Shown piece by piece: positions 27,079-35,742 of a DNA stretch of 64,000 nt (positions are counted from its first letter, which is position 1; every line of letters begins with the position of its first letter). The stretch comes from an uncultured beta proteobacterium (lineage in GTDB: Bacteria; Pseudomonadota; Gammaproteobacteria; Burkholderiales; Burkholderiaceae_C): NCBI GenBank assembly GCA_903905735.1, contig CAIVHU010000033.1:1-64000 (forward strand), given 5' to 3'. The position numbers and the translations under genes are program-made. Under the pieces are notes generated by a model. That model was not told where the DNA came from and did no database searches. It saw nothing but the letters and a program-made list of their open reading frames with translations.

Positions 27079-28491
27079 TTATGCCAGCCAGCCATTTTTC
27101 TTGACTTCGGCGTAGGTCAGGTCCAGCGCCTGGCGAATCAAGCCCATCAGCTCGTCAATCTGGGCATGGGTGAGCGTCAGCGGCGGCGCGATGATCATGC
27201 GGTCGCCCACCGCGCGCATGATCAGCCCGTTGCGGAAACAATGGCCGCGGCAAATCATGCCCACGGCATCCTCCGCGCTGAAGCGCTCCTTGGTTTGCTT
27301 GTTTTTGACCAACACCAGGCCAGCCACAAAGCCGCAAGACTCGGTCATCCCCACCAGCGGGTGATCACCCAGCTCGGCGTAACGCCGGGCGAAGTAGTCG
27401 CCAACTTCGCCGCGCACTCGCTGCGGCAGTTGCTCGGCCTCCATGATCTCCAGGTTGGCCAACGCCACGGCGCAGGCCACCGGGTGGCCGCTGTAGGTAT
27501 AGCCGTGGTTGAACTCGCCGCCTTTTTCGATCAGCACCTTGGCCACACGGTCGCCCACCATCACGCCGCCCAGCGGGATATAGCCGCTGGTCACCGCCTT
27601 GGCAAAGGTCACCAGATCGGGCTTGTAGCCAAAGCGCTCGTAGGCAAACCAGTGGCCCAGGCGGCCAAAGGCGCATATCACTTCGTCGCTGATCAGCAGG
27701 ATGCCGTATTTGTCCACGATGCGCTGTATCTCTGGCCAGTACGTTGTGGGCGGAATGATCACGCCGCCTGCACCTTGAATGGGCTCGGCAATGAAGGCTG
27801 CAACTTTTTCTGCACCAATCTGGAGAATTTTTTCTTCCAGCCAGCCTGCAGCGCGCACCCCAAACGCATCTGCCGACTCGCCAGGCAAGCCGTTTTCATA
27901 AAAATACGGCTGCTCGATGTGCGTGATGTTGGGAATGGGCAAATCACCCTGCGCGTGCATGCCACTCATGCCCCCCAGCGAGGCACCGGCCATGGTGCTG
28001 CCGTGGTAGGCGTTTTGGCGGCTGATGATGACCTTGCGCTGCGGCTGGCCGAGCAAGTCCCAATAACGGCGCACCATGCGCACATTCGAGTCATTGCTTT
28101 CCGAGCCACTGCTGGAAAAGAACACATGCTCGAAACTGCGGTCGCCCACATTCGGTGCCAGTTGCGCCAATTTGGTGGCCAGTTTCACGGCGGGCACATT
28201 TGTGGTCTGAAAGAAGCTGTTGTAGAACGGCAGCGTCATCATCTGGTCGTAGGCGGCCTGGGCCAGCGCCTTGCGGCCGTAGCCCACGTTGACGCACCAC
28301 AGGCCACTCATGGCGTCAAACAGTTTTTCGCCCTCTGAATCCCAGACATAAACACCTTCGCTGCGGGTGATGACCCGCGCACCCCGCGTGGCCAGGTCAC
28401 CGTGGTCGGTAAACGGGTGCATGAAGTGAGCGCTATCGAGCGCCTGGATTTCCTTGGTGCCCAGTTCCTCAGGGGTGTTGGCTGCGTTCAT
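27079..28491 (-). CDS. Class III aminotransferase, SpuC-like (putrescine/polyamine)
   Basis: A 470-residue PLP-dependent aminotransferase of class III. The LVTFAKAVTSGYIPLGG segment carries the PLP lysine; ISDEVICAFGRLG is the typical cofactor-aspartate region. Homologues of the SpuC type transfer the amino group of putrescine (or other omega-amines) to pyruvate, giving 4-aminobutyraldehyde. Placement between a glutamine-synthetase-like gene and the PotF-like gene supports a polyamine substrate, but beta-alanine or other omega-amines are possible. It would provide a non-glutamylated putrescine route alongside the PuuA/PuuB-type enzymes encoded nearby. Confidence 0.88.
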   Translation of the reverse strand: MNAANTPEELGTKEIQALDSAHFMHPFTDHGDLATRGARVITRSEGVYVWDSEGEKLFDAMSGLWCVNVGYGRKALAQAAYDQMMTLPFYNSFFQTTNVPAVKLATKLAQLAPNVGDRSFEHVFFSSSGSESNDSNVRMVRRYWDLLGQPQRKVIISRQNAYHGSTMAGASLGGMSGMHAQGDLPIPNITHIEQPYFYENGLPGESADAFGVRAAGWLEEKILQIGAEKVAAFIAEPIQGAGGVIIPPTTYWPEIQRIVDKYGILLISDEVICAFGRLGHWFAYERFGYKPDLVTFAKAVTSGYIPLGGVMVGDRVAKVLIEKGGEFNHGYTYSGHPVACAVALANLEIMEAEQLPQRVRGEVGDYFARRYAELGDHPLVGMTESCGFVAGLVLVKNKQTKERFSAEDAVGMICRGHCFRNGLIMRAVGDRMIIAPPLTLTHAQIDELMGLIRQALDLTYAEVKKNGWLA

Positions 28492-28510
28492 TGGTCATGT
28501 CCTTTATATA

Positions 28511-28567
28511 CAAAATAGGGCTCTAGCCTTTGTTGAATAAGCGCAAGTAGCTATACATGCAATAGCA
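28511..28567. repeat. Interspersed repeat, copy C
   Basis: Forward copy (GGGCTCTAGCCTTTGTTGAA, then AAGCGCAAGTAGCTAT). It overlaps the last codons and the stop of the glutamine-synthetase-like gene at 28551, so that gene's C-terminal residues are repeat-encoded. Confidence 0.8.
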
Positions 28568-29918
28568 AGTGTTCGCGCTCCCAGGGCGAGATCACTTTCA
28601 TGAATTCCTCAAACTCCAGGTCCTTGATCTCGGAATACACGGTGATGAATTCCTTGCCCAGCACGTCGTGCAATTCGGACTCGCGGCGCAACCAGTCCAG
28701 CGCCTCACCCAGGCTGCGCGGCAGCGAATAAGGCGACAGGTAGGCATCGCCGCGCATCTCGGCCTTGGGTTTGATCTTGTTTTTGAGACCCAGATAGCCG
28801 CAGGCCAAGGTCATGGCCAGCGCCACATACGGGTTGGCATCGGCCCCAATCACCCGGTTTTCCACCCGGCGCGCAGCGGGTGACGAGATCGGTGAACGGA
28901 TACCCACCGTGCGGTTGTCATAACCCCATTCGATGTTGATGGGCGCGGCCGTGTTGCGGCTCAGGCGGCGGTAGCTGTTCACATACGGTGCCACCAGCAC
29001 CATCGCCGCCGGAATGTAACGCTGCAAACCGCCGATGTAATGCATGAAGGCCTCGGACGGCGTGCCATCTTCGTTGCTGAAAATGTTTTTGCCGGTGGCC
29101 TTGTTCAAAATGCTCTGGTGCACATGCATGGCGCTGCCGGGCTCACCGGCAATCGGTTTGGCCATAAAGGTCGCGTACATGTCATGGCGCAGCGCCGATT
29201 CGCGCACCGTTCGCTTGAACAGGAACACTTCGTCGGCCAGGCCCATGGGTTCGGCGTGAAAGAAGTTGATCTCCATCTGGCCCGCGCCGATTTCGTGGAT
29301 CAGCGTGTCGACATTGAGCTCCATCTTGTCGGAGTAGTCGTAAATCTCTTCAAACAGCGGGTCAAACTCGTTGACGGCGTCGATGCTGTAGGCCTGGCGC
29401 GAGGTTTCGGCACGACCACTGCGGCCAATTGGCGGCTTGAGCAGGGTGTTGGGGTCGGTATTGCGCGCAGTCAAGTAAAACTCCAGCTCTGGTGCCACGA
29501 TGGGCTGCCAGCCCTCGGCGGCAAAAAGATCGCACACCCGGCGCAGAACGCTGCGTGGCGCAAACGGCACCAGGTTGCCGTGGTGGTCAAAACAGTCGTG
29601 GATCACCTGCGCGGTGGGGTCGGTGGCCCAGGGCACGATCCGCACGGTGGACGGGTCGGGGCGCAATTGCATGTCTTTGTCGGTCGGGTCGATCACGTCG
29701 TAATACGGGCCGCTCTCGGGAAACTCGCCGGTCACGCCCATCGCCACCACCGACTGCGGCAGGCGCATGCCCCGGTCTTCGGTGAACTTGACCCGTGGCA
29801 GGATCTTGCCGCGCGCCACACCGGTCAAGTCGGGCACCAGGCATTCCACCTCGGTGACCCGCCGCTCGTTGAGCCATTGCTCCAAATCGTTGAAATTCAT
29901 TGATTTTTTGTCGTCCAT
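28551..29918 (-). CDS. Glutamine synthetase-family ligase, PuuA-like
   Basis: A 455-residue glutamine-synthetase-superfamily protein with the gamma-glutamylputrescine synthetase look: EWLNERRVTEVE-like N-terminus, VAPELEFYL catalytic strand, GSAMHVHQSI metal-binding segment, and the RNTAAPINIEWGYDNR loop. PuuA joins glutamate to putrescine with ATP hydrolysis. AGGAG lies 6 bases before the ATG at 29918. It is divergent from the MocR-type regulator gene and is the first gene of the aminotransferase-transporter-porin transcript. The last residues (LLLHV) come from the repeat copy C. Confidence 0.87.
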   Translation of the reverse strand: MDDKKSMNFNDLEQWLNERRVTEVECLVPDLTGVARGKILPRVKFTEDRGMRLPQSVVAMGVTGEFPESGPYYDVIDPTDKDMQLRPDPSTVRIVPWATDPTAQVIHDCFDHHGNLVPFAPRSVLRRVCDLFAAEGWQPIVAPELEFYLTARNTDPNTLLKPPIGRSGRAETSRQAYSIDAVNEFDPLFEEIYDYSDKMELNVDTLIHEIGAGQMEINFFHAEPMGLADEVFLFKRTVRESALRHDMYATFMAKPIAGEPGSAMHVHQSILNKATGKNIFSNEDGTPSEAFMHYIGGLQRYIPAAMVLVAPYVNSYRRLSRNTAAPINIEWGYDNRTVGIRSPISSPAARRVENRVIGADANPYVALAMTLACGYLGLKNKIKPKAEMRGDAYLSPYSLPRSLGEALDWLRRESELHDVLGKEFITVYSEIKDLEFEEFMKVISPWEREHLLLHV

Positions 29919-29983
29919 GGGATTCTCCTGAAACAGACTGTGGCCGGTTAGCCGCTGTTTGCTGACACATTGTGCGGGGTGAA

Positions 29984-30037
29984 TTGGCTCAAAATCAGGG
30001 CCATTTGATTTGGATCAAAGGTGCCACTTGTTATATT
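29984..30037 (+). promoter_or_regulatory. Direct repeats and promoter for the MocR-type regulator
   Basis: TTGGCTCAAA (29984-29993) and TTGGATCAAA (30010-30019) are direct repeats 26 bp apart in the divergent gap. The second overlaps a plausible -35 box (TTGGAT), with TATATT 16 bases later at 30032-30037. MocR-family regulators commonly bind direct repeats, so this is a candidate site for autoregulation and control of the catabolic operon. Confidence 0.5.
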
Positions 30038-30089
30038 GACTATGGCCAAGCCCAACCCACTGTAATGCAGTTTCTTGAAACGTCACACC

Positions 30090-31595
30090 ATGCTGTCAGA
30101 ACTTTTGCTCACCGAGATCAGCCGTTTGAACGCCCAGACCCGGTTGCCGCTGCACCGACAGCTGTACGAAGCGCTGCGCCGCGCCATTCTGGACGGCAAG
30201 CTCGGCCCCGATGAACGCCTGCCCTCGAGCCGCGACCTGGTGCAGGACTTGCACATGTCGCGCAACACGGTAGTGGCGGCGCTGAACCAGCTCACCGTCG
30301 AAGGCTACCTGGTCAGCCGCGTGGGCAGCGGCACCTTCGTCAGCACCAAAGTGCCGCTGCGCCCGACGACCCCCGCGCGCAATGCCAGCCAGGCACCGGC
30401 TGAGCGCCTCTCCCGGCGCGGGCAAGACCTGAGCACCCGCTTTTGCGCCAGCGAGCTGGAAATCCAGCCCTTCACACCCGGCATTGCCGACTTCAGCGCG
30501 TTCCCCGTGGCGCTGTGGCAGCGGTTGCAAAACAAACACTGGCGCATGACCTACCCCGAGATGCTGGACTACAGCAGCAGCGGCGGCTACGCTCCGCTGC
30601 GCCGGGCCGTGGCCGACTACCTGCGCGTGTTTCGCAGCGTGCCCCTCGACGTGGAGCAGGTCATCATCACCAGCGGCACGCAGGAATCTCTGGAGCTGTG
30701 CGCGCAACTGCTGGCCGACCACGGTGATACGGTGTGGCTGGAAGACCCGGCCTACTGGGGCGCTGGCAAAGCGTTTTTAGCCACCGGATTGAACCTGCAC
30801 CCGGTGCCGGTGGACGAGCAGGGCATGGTGTCGCCGTCGATGGATGCCAACACCCCGCCCAGACTGATCTACTTGACACCCTCGCACCAGTACCCTACCG
30901 GCGCTGTGATGTCGCTGGCACGCAGGCATCAACTGCTGTCACTGGCCAAACAACACCAGGCCTGGGTGCTTGAAGACGACTACGACAGCGAGTTCCGCTT
31001 CAGCGGGCCGCCGATTTCGTCGCTGGCCGGGCTCGACACCCAGGGCCGAGTGCTGTACCTGGGCTCGTTTTCCAAAGTGTTGTATCCGGGCCTGAAACTG
31101 GGCTACATGGTGGTGCCCAAAGGTCTGGCAGCGGCCTTCAAACGCGCCCATTACGACCTGAACCGCCCCGGGCAGATGCCGGTTCAGGCGGCGCTGGCCG
31201 AGTTCATCGACATGGGTCACTTTGCCGGCGCGCTGCGCAAAGCACGCCAAAGCTACGCCCAACGCCGCCAGAGCCTGCTGACCGCGCTACAGCCCTGCCT
31301 GGGTGCCCATGCCCAGATCACAGGTGCCGAACAGGGCCTGCACCTGTGCCTGCGCTTGCCCGATGCCATCGACGACCGGGCGCTGGCCCAGCAGATTGGC
31401 AAGCACGGTCTGACGGTGCGGCCGCTGTCCGCCTACTGCCTCAAGCGCCAGGACATCAAGGGGCTGGTGATTGGTTACGGCTACGCCCCGCTGGCCGAGA
31501 TCAAGCACTTCGGGCCGGTGCTGGCCAGGCTGCTGAATCAGGCGCTGGCAGCGTTTTGCCACGAAAAGCGCGTCGAACTACTTCCAAATAAATAG
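30090..31595 (+). CDS. MocR/PdxR-family transcriptional regulator
   Basis: A 501-residue fusion of an N-terminal GntR-type winged helix (about 12-78, RDLVQDLHMSRNTVVAALNQ) and a class I aminotransferase-like domain with the PLP-binding lysine in LGSFSKVLYPG. Such regulators sense PLP adducts of amines or amino acids. It is divergent from the polyamine ligase-transporter operon, so it probably controls polyamine catabolism, perhaps replacing PuuR. I chose the ATG at 30090; a TTG at 30075 is also in frame. A repeat copy begins around its stop codon. Confidence 0.92.
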   Translation: MLSELLLTEISRLNAQTRLPLHRQLYEALRRAILDGKLGPDERLPSSRDLVQDLHMSRNTVVAALNQLTVEGYLVSRVGSGTFVSTKVPLRPTTPARNASQAPAERLSRRGQDLSTRFCASELEIQPFTPGIADFSAFPVALWQRLQNKHWRMTYPEMLDYSSSGGYAPLRRAVADYLRVFRSVPLDVEQVIITSGTQESLELCAQLLADHGDTVWLEDPAYWGAGKAFLATGLNLHPVPVDEQGMVSPSMDANTPPRLIYLTPSHQYPTGAVMSLARRHQLLSLAKQHQAWVLEDDYDSEFRFSGPPISSLAGLDTQGRVLYLGSFSKVLYPGLKLGYMVVPKGLAAAFKRAHYDLNRPGQMPVQAALAEFIDMGHFAGALRKARQSYAQRRQSLLTALQPCLGAHAQITGAEQGLHLCLRLPDAIDDRALAQQIGKHGLTVRPLSAYCLKRQDIKGLVIGYGYAPLAEIKHFGPVLARLLNQALAAFCHEKRVELLPNK

Positions 31596-31632
31596 CTGCG
31601 TACGCTTATTTCATATGGGCTAGAGGCCTAAA
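31586..31632. repeat. Interspersed repeat, copy D
   Basis: Reverse copy (AAATAGCTGCGTACGCTTAT, then GGGCTAGAGGCC), overlapping the regulator's stop codon. Confidence 0.85.
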
Positions 31633-31643
31633 AGACTTGTAAC

Positions 31644-32945
31644 TCACAGCGCATCGCGCAGGCGGTGATACAGCGTGCCCAGCACCAGACTGGGCATGCG
31701 CAACAGCGGCCCACCCGGGAAGTTGTGGTGCTGCAGCCTGGCAAACACATCAAAGCGTTCAGCCTGCCCGGCCACGGCCTGCGCCACCAGTTGCCCAGCC
31801 AGACCGGTCAGCGCCACGCCGTGACCGCTGAAGCCTTGCAGGTAATAGATGTTTTGCCCCAGCCGGCCAAAGTCTGGCGCGCGGTTCATGCTGATATCCA
31901 CAAAGCCGCCCCACAAAAATTCCACTGGCACCTGGGCCAGTTGCGGAAACACCTTGGCCAGCCGCTGCGCCATCACGCCACGCAAATTGCCCGGCGTCTG
32001 CGTCGAATAACTGACCCGCCCGCCAAACAGCATGCGGTGGTCGGCACTGAAGCGGAAGTAATCCAGGATGAAATTGTTGTCACACGCTGCGGCGTTGCTC
32101 GGGATGAGTTGCTGGCACAAGGCTGCGTCCAACGGTGCCGTGCCAATGATGTAAGTGCCCACCGGCATGATGCGTGCGCTGATGTCAGGTGCGACTTTGG
32201 GGCCGAATTCCGGCAACGTGTAGTTGCCAGCCAGCACGCAAAACCGCGCCTTGACACTGCCTTGGGCGGTGCTGCCTGTCACGCTGGCACCGCGCTCCAG
32301 CCGGGTCATGGCAGAGCGCTCGAAAATCTTTACCCCCAGCGCCTGCGCCGCGCGGGACAGGCCCAGCACGTATTTGAGCGGATGCAAATGCCCTGAGGTG
32401 GTGTCAAACGCACTGGCGTGATAGAGTGGGCTGCGGATATGCCGCTGCACATCAGCTCCCGTGGCCAGATCGGCCTGGAAGCCGTAATCGCGCGCCAGCG
32501 TGGCCACGTCGTCCTGCAGCGCGCGCGCCTTGCGCGGTGAGTCCGCCACATACAGGTAGCCTTTGACCCAGTCGCAATCGATGTCGAACTCACGGATGCG
32601 CTCATCGATCAGGTCGATGGCCTGCAGCGACATGTCCCAGGCCAGCTTGGCCGTGGCTTTGCCCAACTGCTGCTCAAACGGCTCCTGCCCGCTGGCGTAG
32701 CCCACAATCGCCTGGCCACCGTTGCGCCCAGAAGCGCCGCTGCCCACCCGGTCGGCCTCCAGCACCACCACCGAGTAACCACGTCGCGCCAGCTCAATGG
32801 CTGATGACAAGCCGGCAAACCCCGCGCCCACCACCAGCACGTCGGCGACCAGGGTCTCTTGCAGCGGTGCCAGCGCGTCCGGTCGGGTCACGCTGGCCTC
32901 GTAATAACTGTTGCGGTTGAGTTGGGTGTCAGAGTTGAGCAACAT
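31644..32945 (-). CDS. FAD-dependent amine oxidase, PuuB/OrdL-like
   Basis: A 433-residue DAO-family flavoprotein. The dinucleotide-binding motif VVGAGFAGLSSAIELA lies at about residues 37-52, with a second glycine-rich FAD contact (GFSGHGVALTGLAGQL) near the C-terminus. PuuB-type enzymes oxidise gamma-glutamylputrescine to the aldehyde, releasing ammonia and hydrogen peroxide. The start at 32945 has AAAGGA 6 bases upstream. It follows the ureohydrolase gene closely on the same strand. With the two ligases and the aldehyde dehydrogenase it makes up most of the glutamylated putrescine route; no PuuD hydrolase is in the window. Confidence 0.87.
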   Translation of the reverse strand: MLLNSDTQLNRNSYYEASVTRPDALAPLQETLVADVLVVGAGFAGLSSAIELARRGYSVVVLEADRVGSGASGRNGGQAIVGYASGQEPFEQQLGKATAKLAWDMSLQAIDLIDERIREFDIDCDWVKGYLYVADSPRKARALQDDVATLARDYGFQADLATGADVQRHIRSPLYHASAFDTTSGHLHPLKYVLGLSRAAQALGVKIFERSAMTRLERGASVTGSTAQGSVKARFCVLAGNYTLPEFGPKVAPDISARIMPVGTYIIGTAPLDAALCQQLIPSNAAACDNNFILDYFRFSADHRMLFGGRVSYSTQTPGNLRGVMAQRLAKVFPQLAQVPVEFLWGGFVDISMNRAPDFGRLGQNIYYLQGFSGHGVALTGLAGQLVAQAVAGQAERFDVFARLQHHNFPGGPLLRMPSLVLGTLYHRLRDAL

Positions 32946-32965
32946 GGCAAGTCCTTTCTTTTCTA

Positions 32966-33877
32966 TCATTTGGCTATATGGCCGCACAGGTACGTCCAGA
33001 CGAAACTAGCGGCGGCGTTGCTGGTCAGCTCGGCGTGGTCGTAGGCGGGTGCCACTTCTACGCAGTCCATGCCGATCATGTTTATGTCGGCCAGCTCTTC
33101 AAGCAGCGTCAGGACTTGCGAGCTGGTCAAACCGCCAGGCTCGGGCGTACCGGTGCCCGGGGCAAAGGCGGGGTCGAGGCAGTCGATGTCCAACGTTAGG
33201 TAACACGGCCGGGTGCCGATACGCTCACGAATTTGCGCCACCACCGGGGCCAGCGCCGCGCCGTCGAGCCCACGCAGCGCTCGGGCGGTGAAAATCAACC
33301 CACCCTGGTCCTGCACATACTCGCGCGCGCCCCGCTCGCCACTGGAGCGCAGGCCGATCTGCACCGTGTGCTGCGGGCTCACCAGGCCTTCGGTGATCGC
33401 CTCATAAGTCCAGGTGCCGTGGCCGGATGGTTCGCCAAAGTGGTCGGTCCAGGTGTCGCAATGGGCGTCAAAGTGAATCAGCGCCAGCTCGCCAAACTGC
33501 GCCCTGGCCGCGCGCAACAGCGGCAAGGTGATGGAATGGTCGCCGCCCAGAAACACGCAGTGGTGCCGGGCCATGAAAGCAGCCGCCTGGGTTTGAATCG
33601 CCTCGCGCACCGCTGGCAGCGGCGAGGCATTGGGCAAGCGCATGTCCTGACCATCGCCCAGCACACCCAGCGGGGTAACGTTGAAGTGCGGGTGAATACC
33701 GTCGCACAGCATCAGGCTGGCAGCGCGAATGGCCTGCGGGCCAAAGCGCGCACCGGGCCGGTTGGTCACCGCACCATCAAACGGCACACCCACCACCGCA
33801 TAGGGCTGCTGCGCGAGTTCTGGCGCTGCCAGAAAGCGGTTGCTGTTGCTGGCATACGCAAATTGGCCGACGGACAT
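32966..33877 (-). CDS. Agmatinase-family ureohydrolase
   Basis: A 303-residue manganese ureohydrolase. Metal-ligand motifs GGDHS (111-115), DAHCD (137-141) and TLDIDCLDPAFAPGTGTPE (about 224-242) are complete. Agmatinase splits agmatine into putrescine and urea; guanidinobutyrase and similar enzymes share the fold. The start at 33877 has GGAGGAG 6 bases upstream. The gene ends 20 bases before the PuuB-like gene, so the pair could convert agmatine to putrescine and then oxidise its glutamylated form. Substrate is inferred from neighbours. Confidence 0.85.
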   Translation of the reverse strand: MSVGQFAYASNSNRFLAAPELAQQPYAVVGVPFDGAVTNRPGARFGPQAIRAASLMLCDGIHPHFNVTPLGVLGDGQDMRLPNASPLPAVREAIQTQAAAFMARHHCVFLGGDHSITLPLLRAARAQFGELALIHFDAHCDTWTDHFGEPSGHGTWTYEAITEGLVSPQHTVQIGLRSSGERGAREYVQDQGGLIFTARALRGLDGAALAPVVAQIRERIGTRPCYLTLDIDCLDPAFAPGTGTPEPGGLTSSQVLTLLEELADINMIGMDCVEVAPAYDHAELTSNAAASFVWTYLCGHIAK

Positions 33878-33991
33878 ACCAAGCTCCTCCAAAACAAGCA
33901 CGGATAATCCCGGATGCTGGCTCCGAAGTGTCCTTGTTTTCAGTGCACACGCTGGGGCCAATTCATTCGCCGCACAACAATCCACTATCCG

Positions 33992-34942
33992 ATGCCTTTG
34001 AAATCTGCCGCCCCGCCCCTGTGGCTGGCTTACCTTTTTTTGGCCCTGAGCATGGCACTGGTGGGCAGCTATGTCGCTCTGAGCAAGCCACTGGTGGCGG
34101 CGCTACCGGTGTTTTTGCTGGCCTGGCTGCGCTTTGGCATCGGCGCATTGGCCATGCCGCACTGGCTGATCAAGCCGGCCGATGAACCCCCCATGAGTCG
34201 CAGCACACGTGGTTTGCTTTTTCTGGAGTCGTTTCTGGGCAACTTTCTGTTCACCACCTGCATGCTGTTTGGCGTGAGCAAAACCACAGCCGTGTCGGCC
34301 GGGGTCATCATGGCGGGTATTCCGGCGATGGTGGCGCTGCTGAGCTGGGTGTTCCTGCACGAGCGCATCACCCGCCGGGTGGCGCTGGCGATTGCGCTGG
34401 CGGCGTTGGGCATCGGTTTGTTCTCACTCTCAAAATCAGAGCTACTTGCGCAGCATGGACAAGGGCTACAGGCCGATTTTTCATATAAAACAGCGTGGCT
34501 TGGCAATCTGCTGGTGTTCGGCGCGGTGGTCTGCGAGGCGTCTTACGCGGTGATCGGCAAAAAACTCACCGGCACAGTGTCCCCCAAGCGCATCACCGCG
34601 CTGATCAATCTGTGGGGCTTTGCGCTGATGACCCCACTGGGCGTGGTCGCCGCCTGGTCGTTTGACTTTGCCAGCGTTGCTGGCCCCATGTGGCTGCTGC
34701 TGGTGTTCTACGCGCTGGCGGCCAGCGTCTGGACCGTGTGGCTGTGGATGACCGGGCTGAAAACCGTGCCTGCGGCACAAGCCGGGGTGTTTACCGTGAT
34801 GCTGCCCATCTCTGCGGCTGCCGTCGGGGTGCTGGTGCTCGGCGAAACCTTGAGTGGCCTGCAAGGGCTGGCATTTGCCCTGTGTCTGGCCGGCGTGGTG
34901 CTGGCTACGCTGCCATCGCGCCCGGTCAAAGCACGCGACTGA
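33992..34942 (+). CDS. EamA/DMT-family transporter
   Basis: A 316-residue inner-membrane protein with about ten transmembrane helices in two EamA halves (LWLAYLFLALSMALVGSYVA at the start of the first half). Substrate unknown; members export or import amino acids, sugars or metabolites. The start at 33992 lacks a clear ribosome binding site; an in-frame start at 33914 would add a polar segment and is less likely. A copy of the interspersed repeat (34424-34491) lies in frame inside the gene, coding for about 22 hydrophilic residues (SLSKSELLAQHGQG and following) between the two halves, where an insertion would be tolerated. Confidence 0.85.
   Translation: MPLKSAAPPLWLAYLFLALSMALVGSYVALSKPLVAALPVFLLAWLRFGIGALAMPHWLIKPADEPPMSRSTRGLLFLESFLGNFLFTTCMLFGVSKTTAVSAGVIMAGIPAMVALLSWVFLHERITRRVALAIALAALGIGLFSLSKSELLAQHGQGLQADFSYKTAWLGNLLVFGAVVCEASYAVIGKKLTGTVSPKRITALINLWGFALMTPLGVVAAWSFDFASVAGPMWLLLVFYALAASVWTVWLWMTGLKTVPAAQAGVFTVMLPISAAAVGVLVLGETLSGLQGLAFALCLAGVVLATLPSRPVKARD
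34424..34491. repeat. Interspersed repeat, copy I, inside a reading frame
   Basis: Reverse copy (CTCTCAAAATCAGAGCTACT, then AAGGGCTACAGGCC) with an extra tail CCGATTTTTCATATAAAACA also present in copy J. It is translated as part of the EamA transporter. Confidence 0.8.
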
Positions 34943-34978
34943 CTTGTTCACCCGCCAGGCATCAGGGCTGGATGCCCT

Positions 34979-35500
34979 TCAGGCCAGCGGTGTCGTACTC
35001 ACCACCATGCCGTCTGCATCGGCATACAACCAGTCTCCCGGGCGCACCCAGACACCCTGAATCTGTACGGCCAAATCTTTGAGGCCCTGGTTCTGCTTCT
35101 CGGTGGGCAGCGGCATGGCGGCCAGGGCACGAATGCCCACATCCAGCACAGCCAATTCGGCCACGTCACGCACACAGCCGTCAATCACCACACCCGCCCA
35201 GCCGTTGCGTGCGGCAGCCGCACCCAGGTTGCCACCCAGCAGCGCCCGGCGCAGCGAGCCTGCACCATCGACCACCAGCACCTGGCCCACACGCCCCTGA
35301 GGTGTATCGAGGTTTCCGCAGCTATCCACCGCCGCTTTGACCAGCGAGTTGTCTTCAAAGCATTTGACGGTGACCACCGGCCCGGCAAAGACGCGGCGCG
35401 CGCCAAAGTCCCGAAACACCGGCGGCAACACCCGAAACAACTCGGGTGAGTCATTTTTGTGCGCGTCACACAGATCGCAAGTCGCCAGGAAGTCAGCCAT
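34979..35500 (-). CDS. rraA: RraA-family protein
   Basis: A 173-residue protein of the RraA/aldolase fold. Family motifs: DLCDAHKND near the N-terminus, GGNLGAAAARNGWAGVVIDGC (the GGxxG and RNGW region) and VRDVAEL. In Escherichia coli RraA binds RNase E and inhibits mRNA decay; close relatives are 4-hydroxy-4-methyl-2-oxoglutarate/oxaloacetate aldolases, and sequence alone does not separate these. The ATG at 35500 begins the conserved domain; the much longer in-frame extension to 36010 is antisense to the SWIB gene and is not real. It converges with the EamA transporter gene. Confidence 0.85.
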   Translation of the reverse strand: MADFLATCDLCDAHKNDSPELFRVLPPVFRDFGARRVFAGPVVTVKCFEDNSLVKAAVDSCGNLDTPQGRVGQVLVVDGAGSLRRALLGGNLGAAAARNGWAGVVIDGCVRDVAELAVLDVGIRALAAMPLPTEKQNQGLKDLAVQIQGVWVRPGDWLYADADGMVVSTTPLA

Positions 35501-35742
35501 TTTGATCGCCCCAAAAAGTAAAAAATTGTAGTGACACCCCGCCTGCCATTGGCCACAGAGCGTGGCAACTCGCCTCCGAGAGGTGCTTGTGGGAGACAAG
35601 CCGTCACAAAAAGGGCGGTTACAGGGCGAAATTATCGTTTTTCCCCTTGGAAAAGAGGTTTTTCTCCAGTAGCATCCGCCCACACCAGCAGATGCGCTAC
35701 TTTTCGCTGGTGATTGATCAACTACCAAAAGGACAACACACC

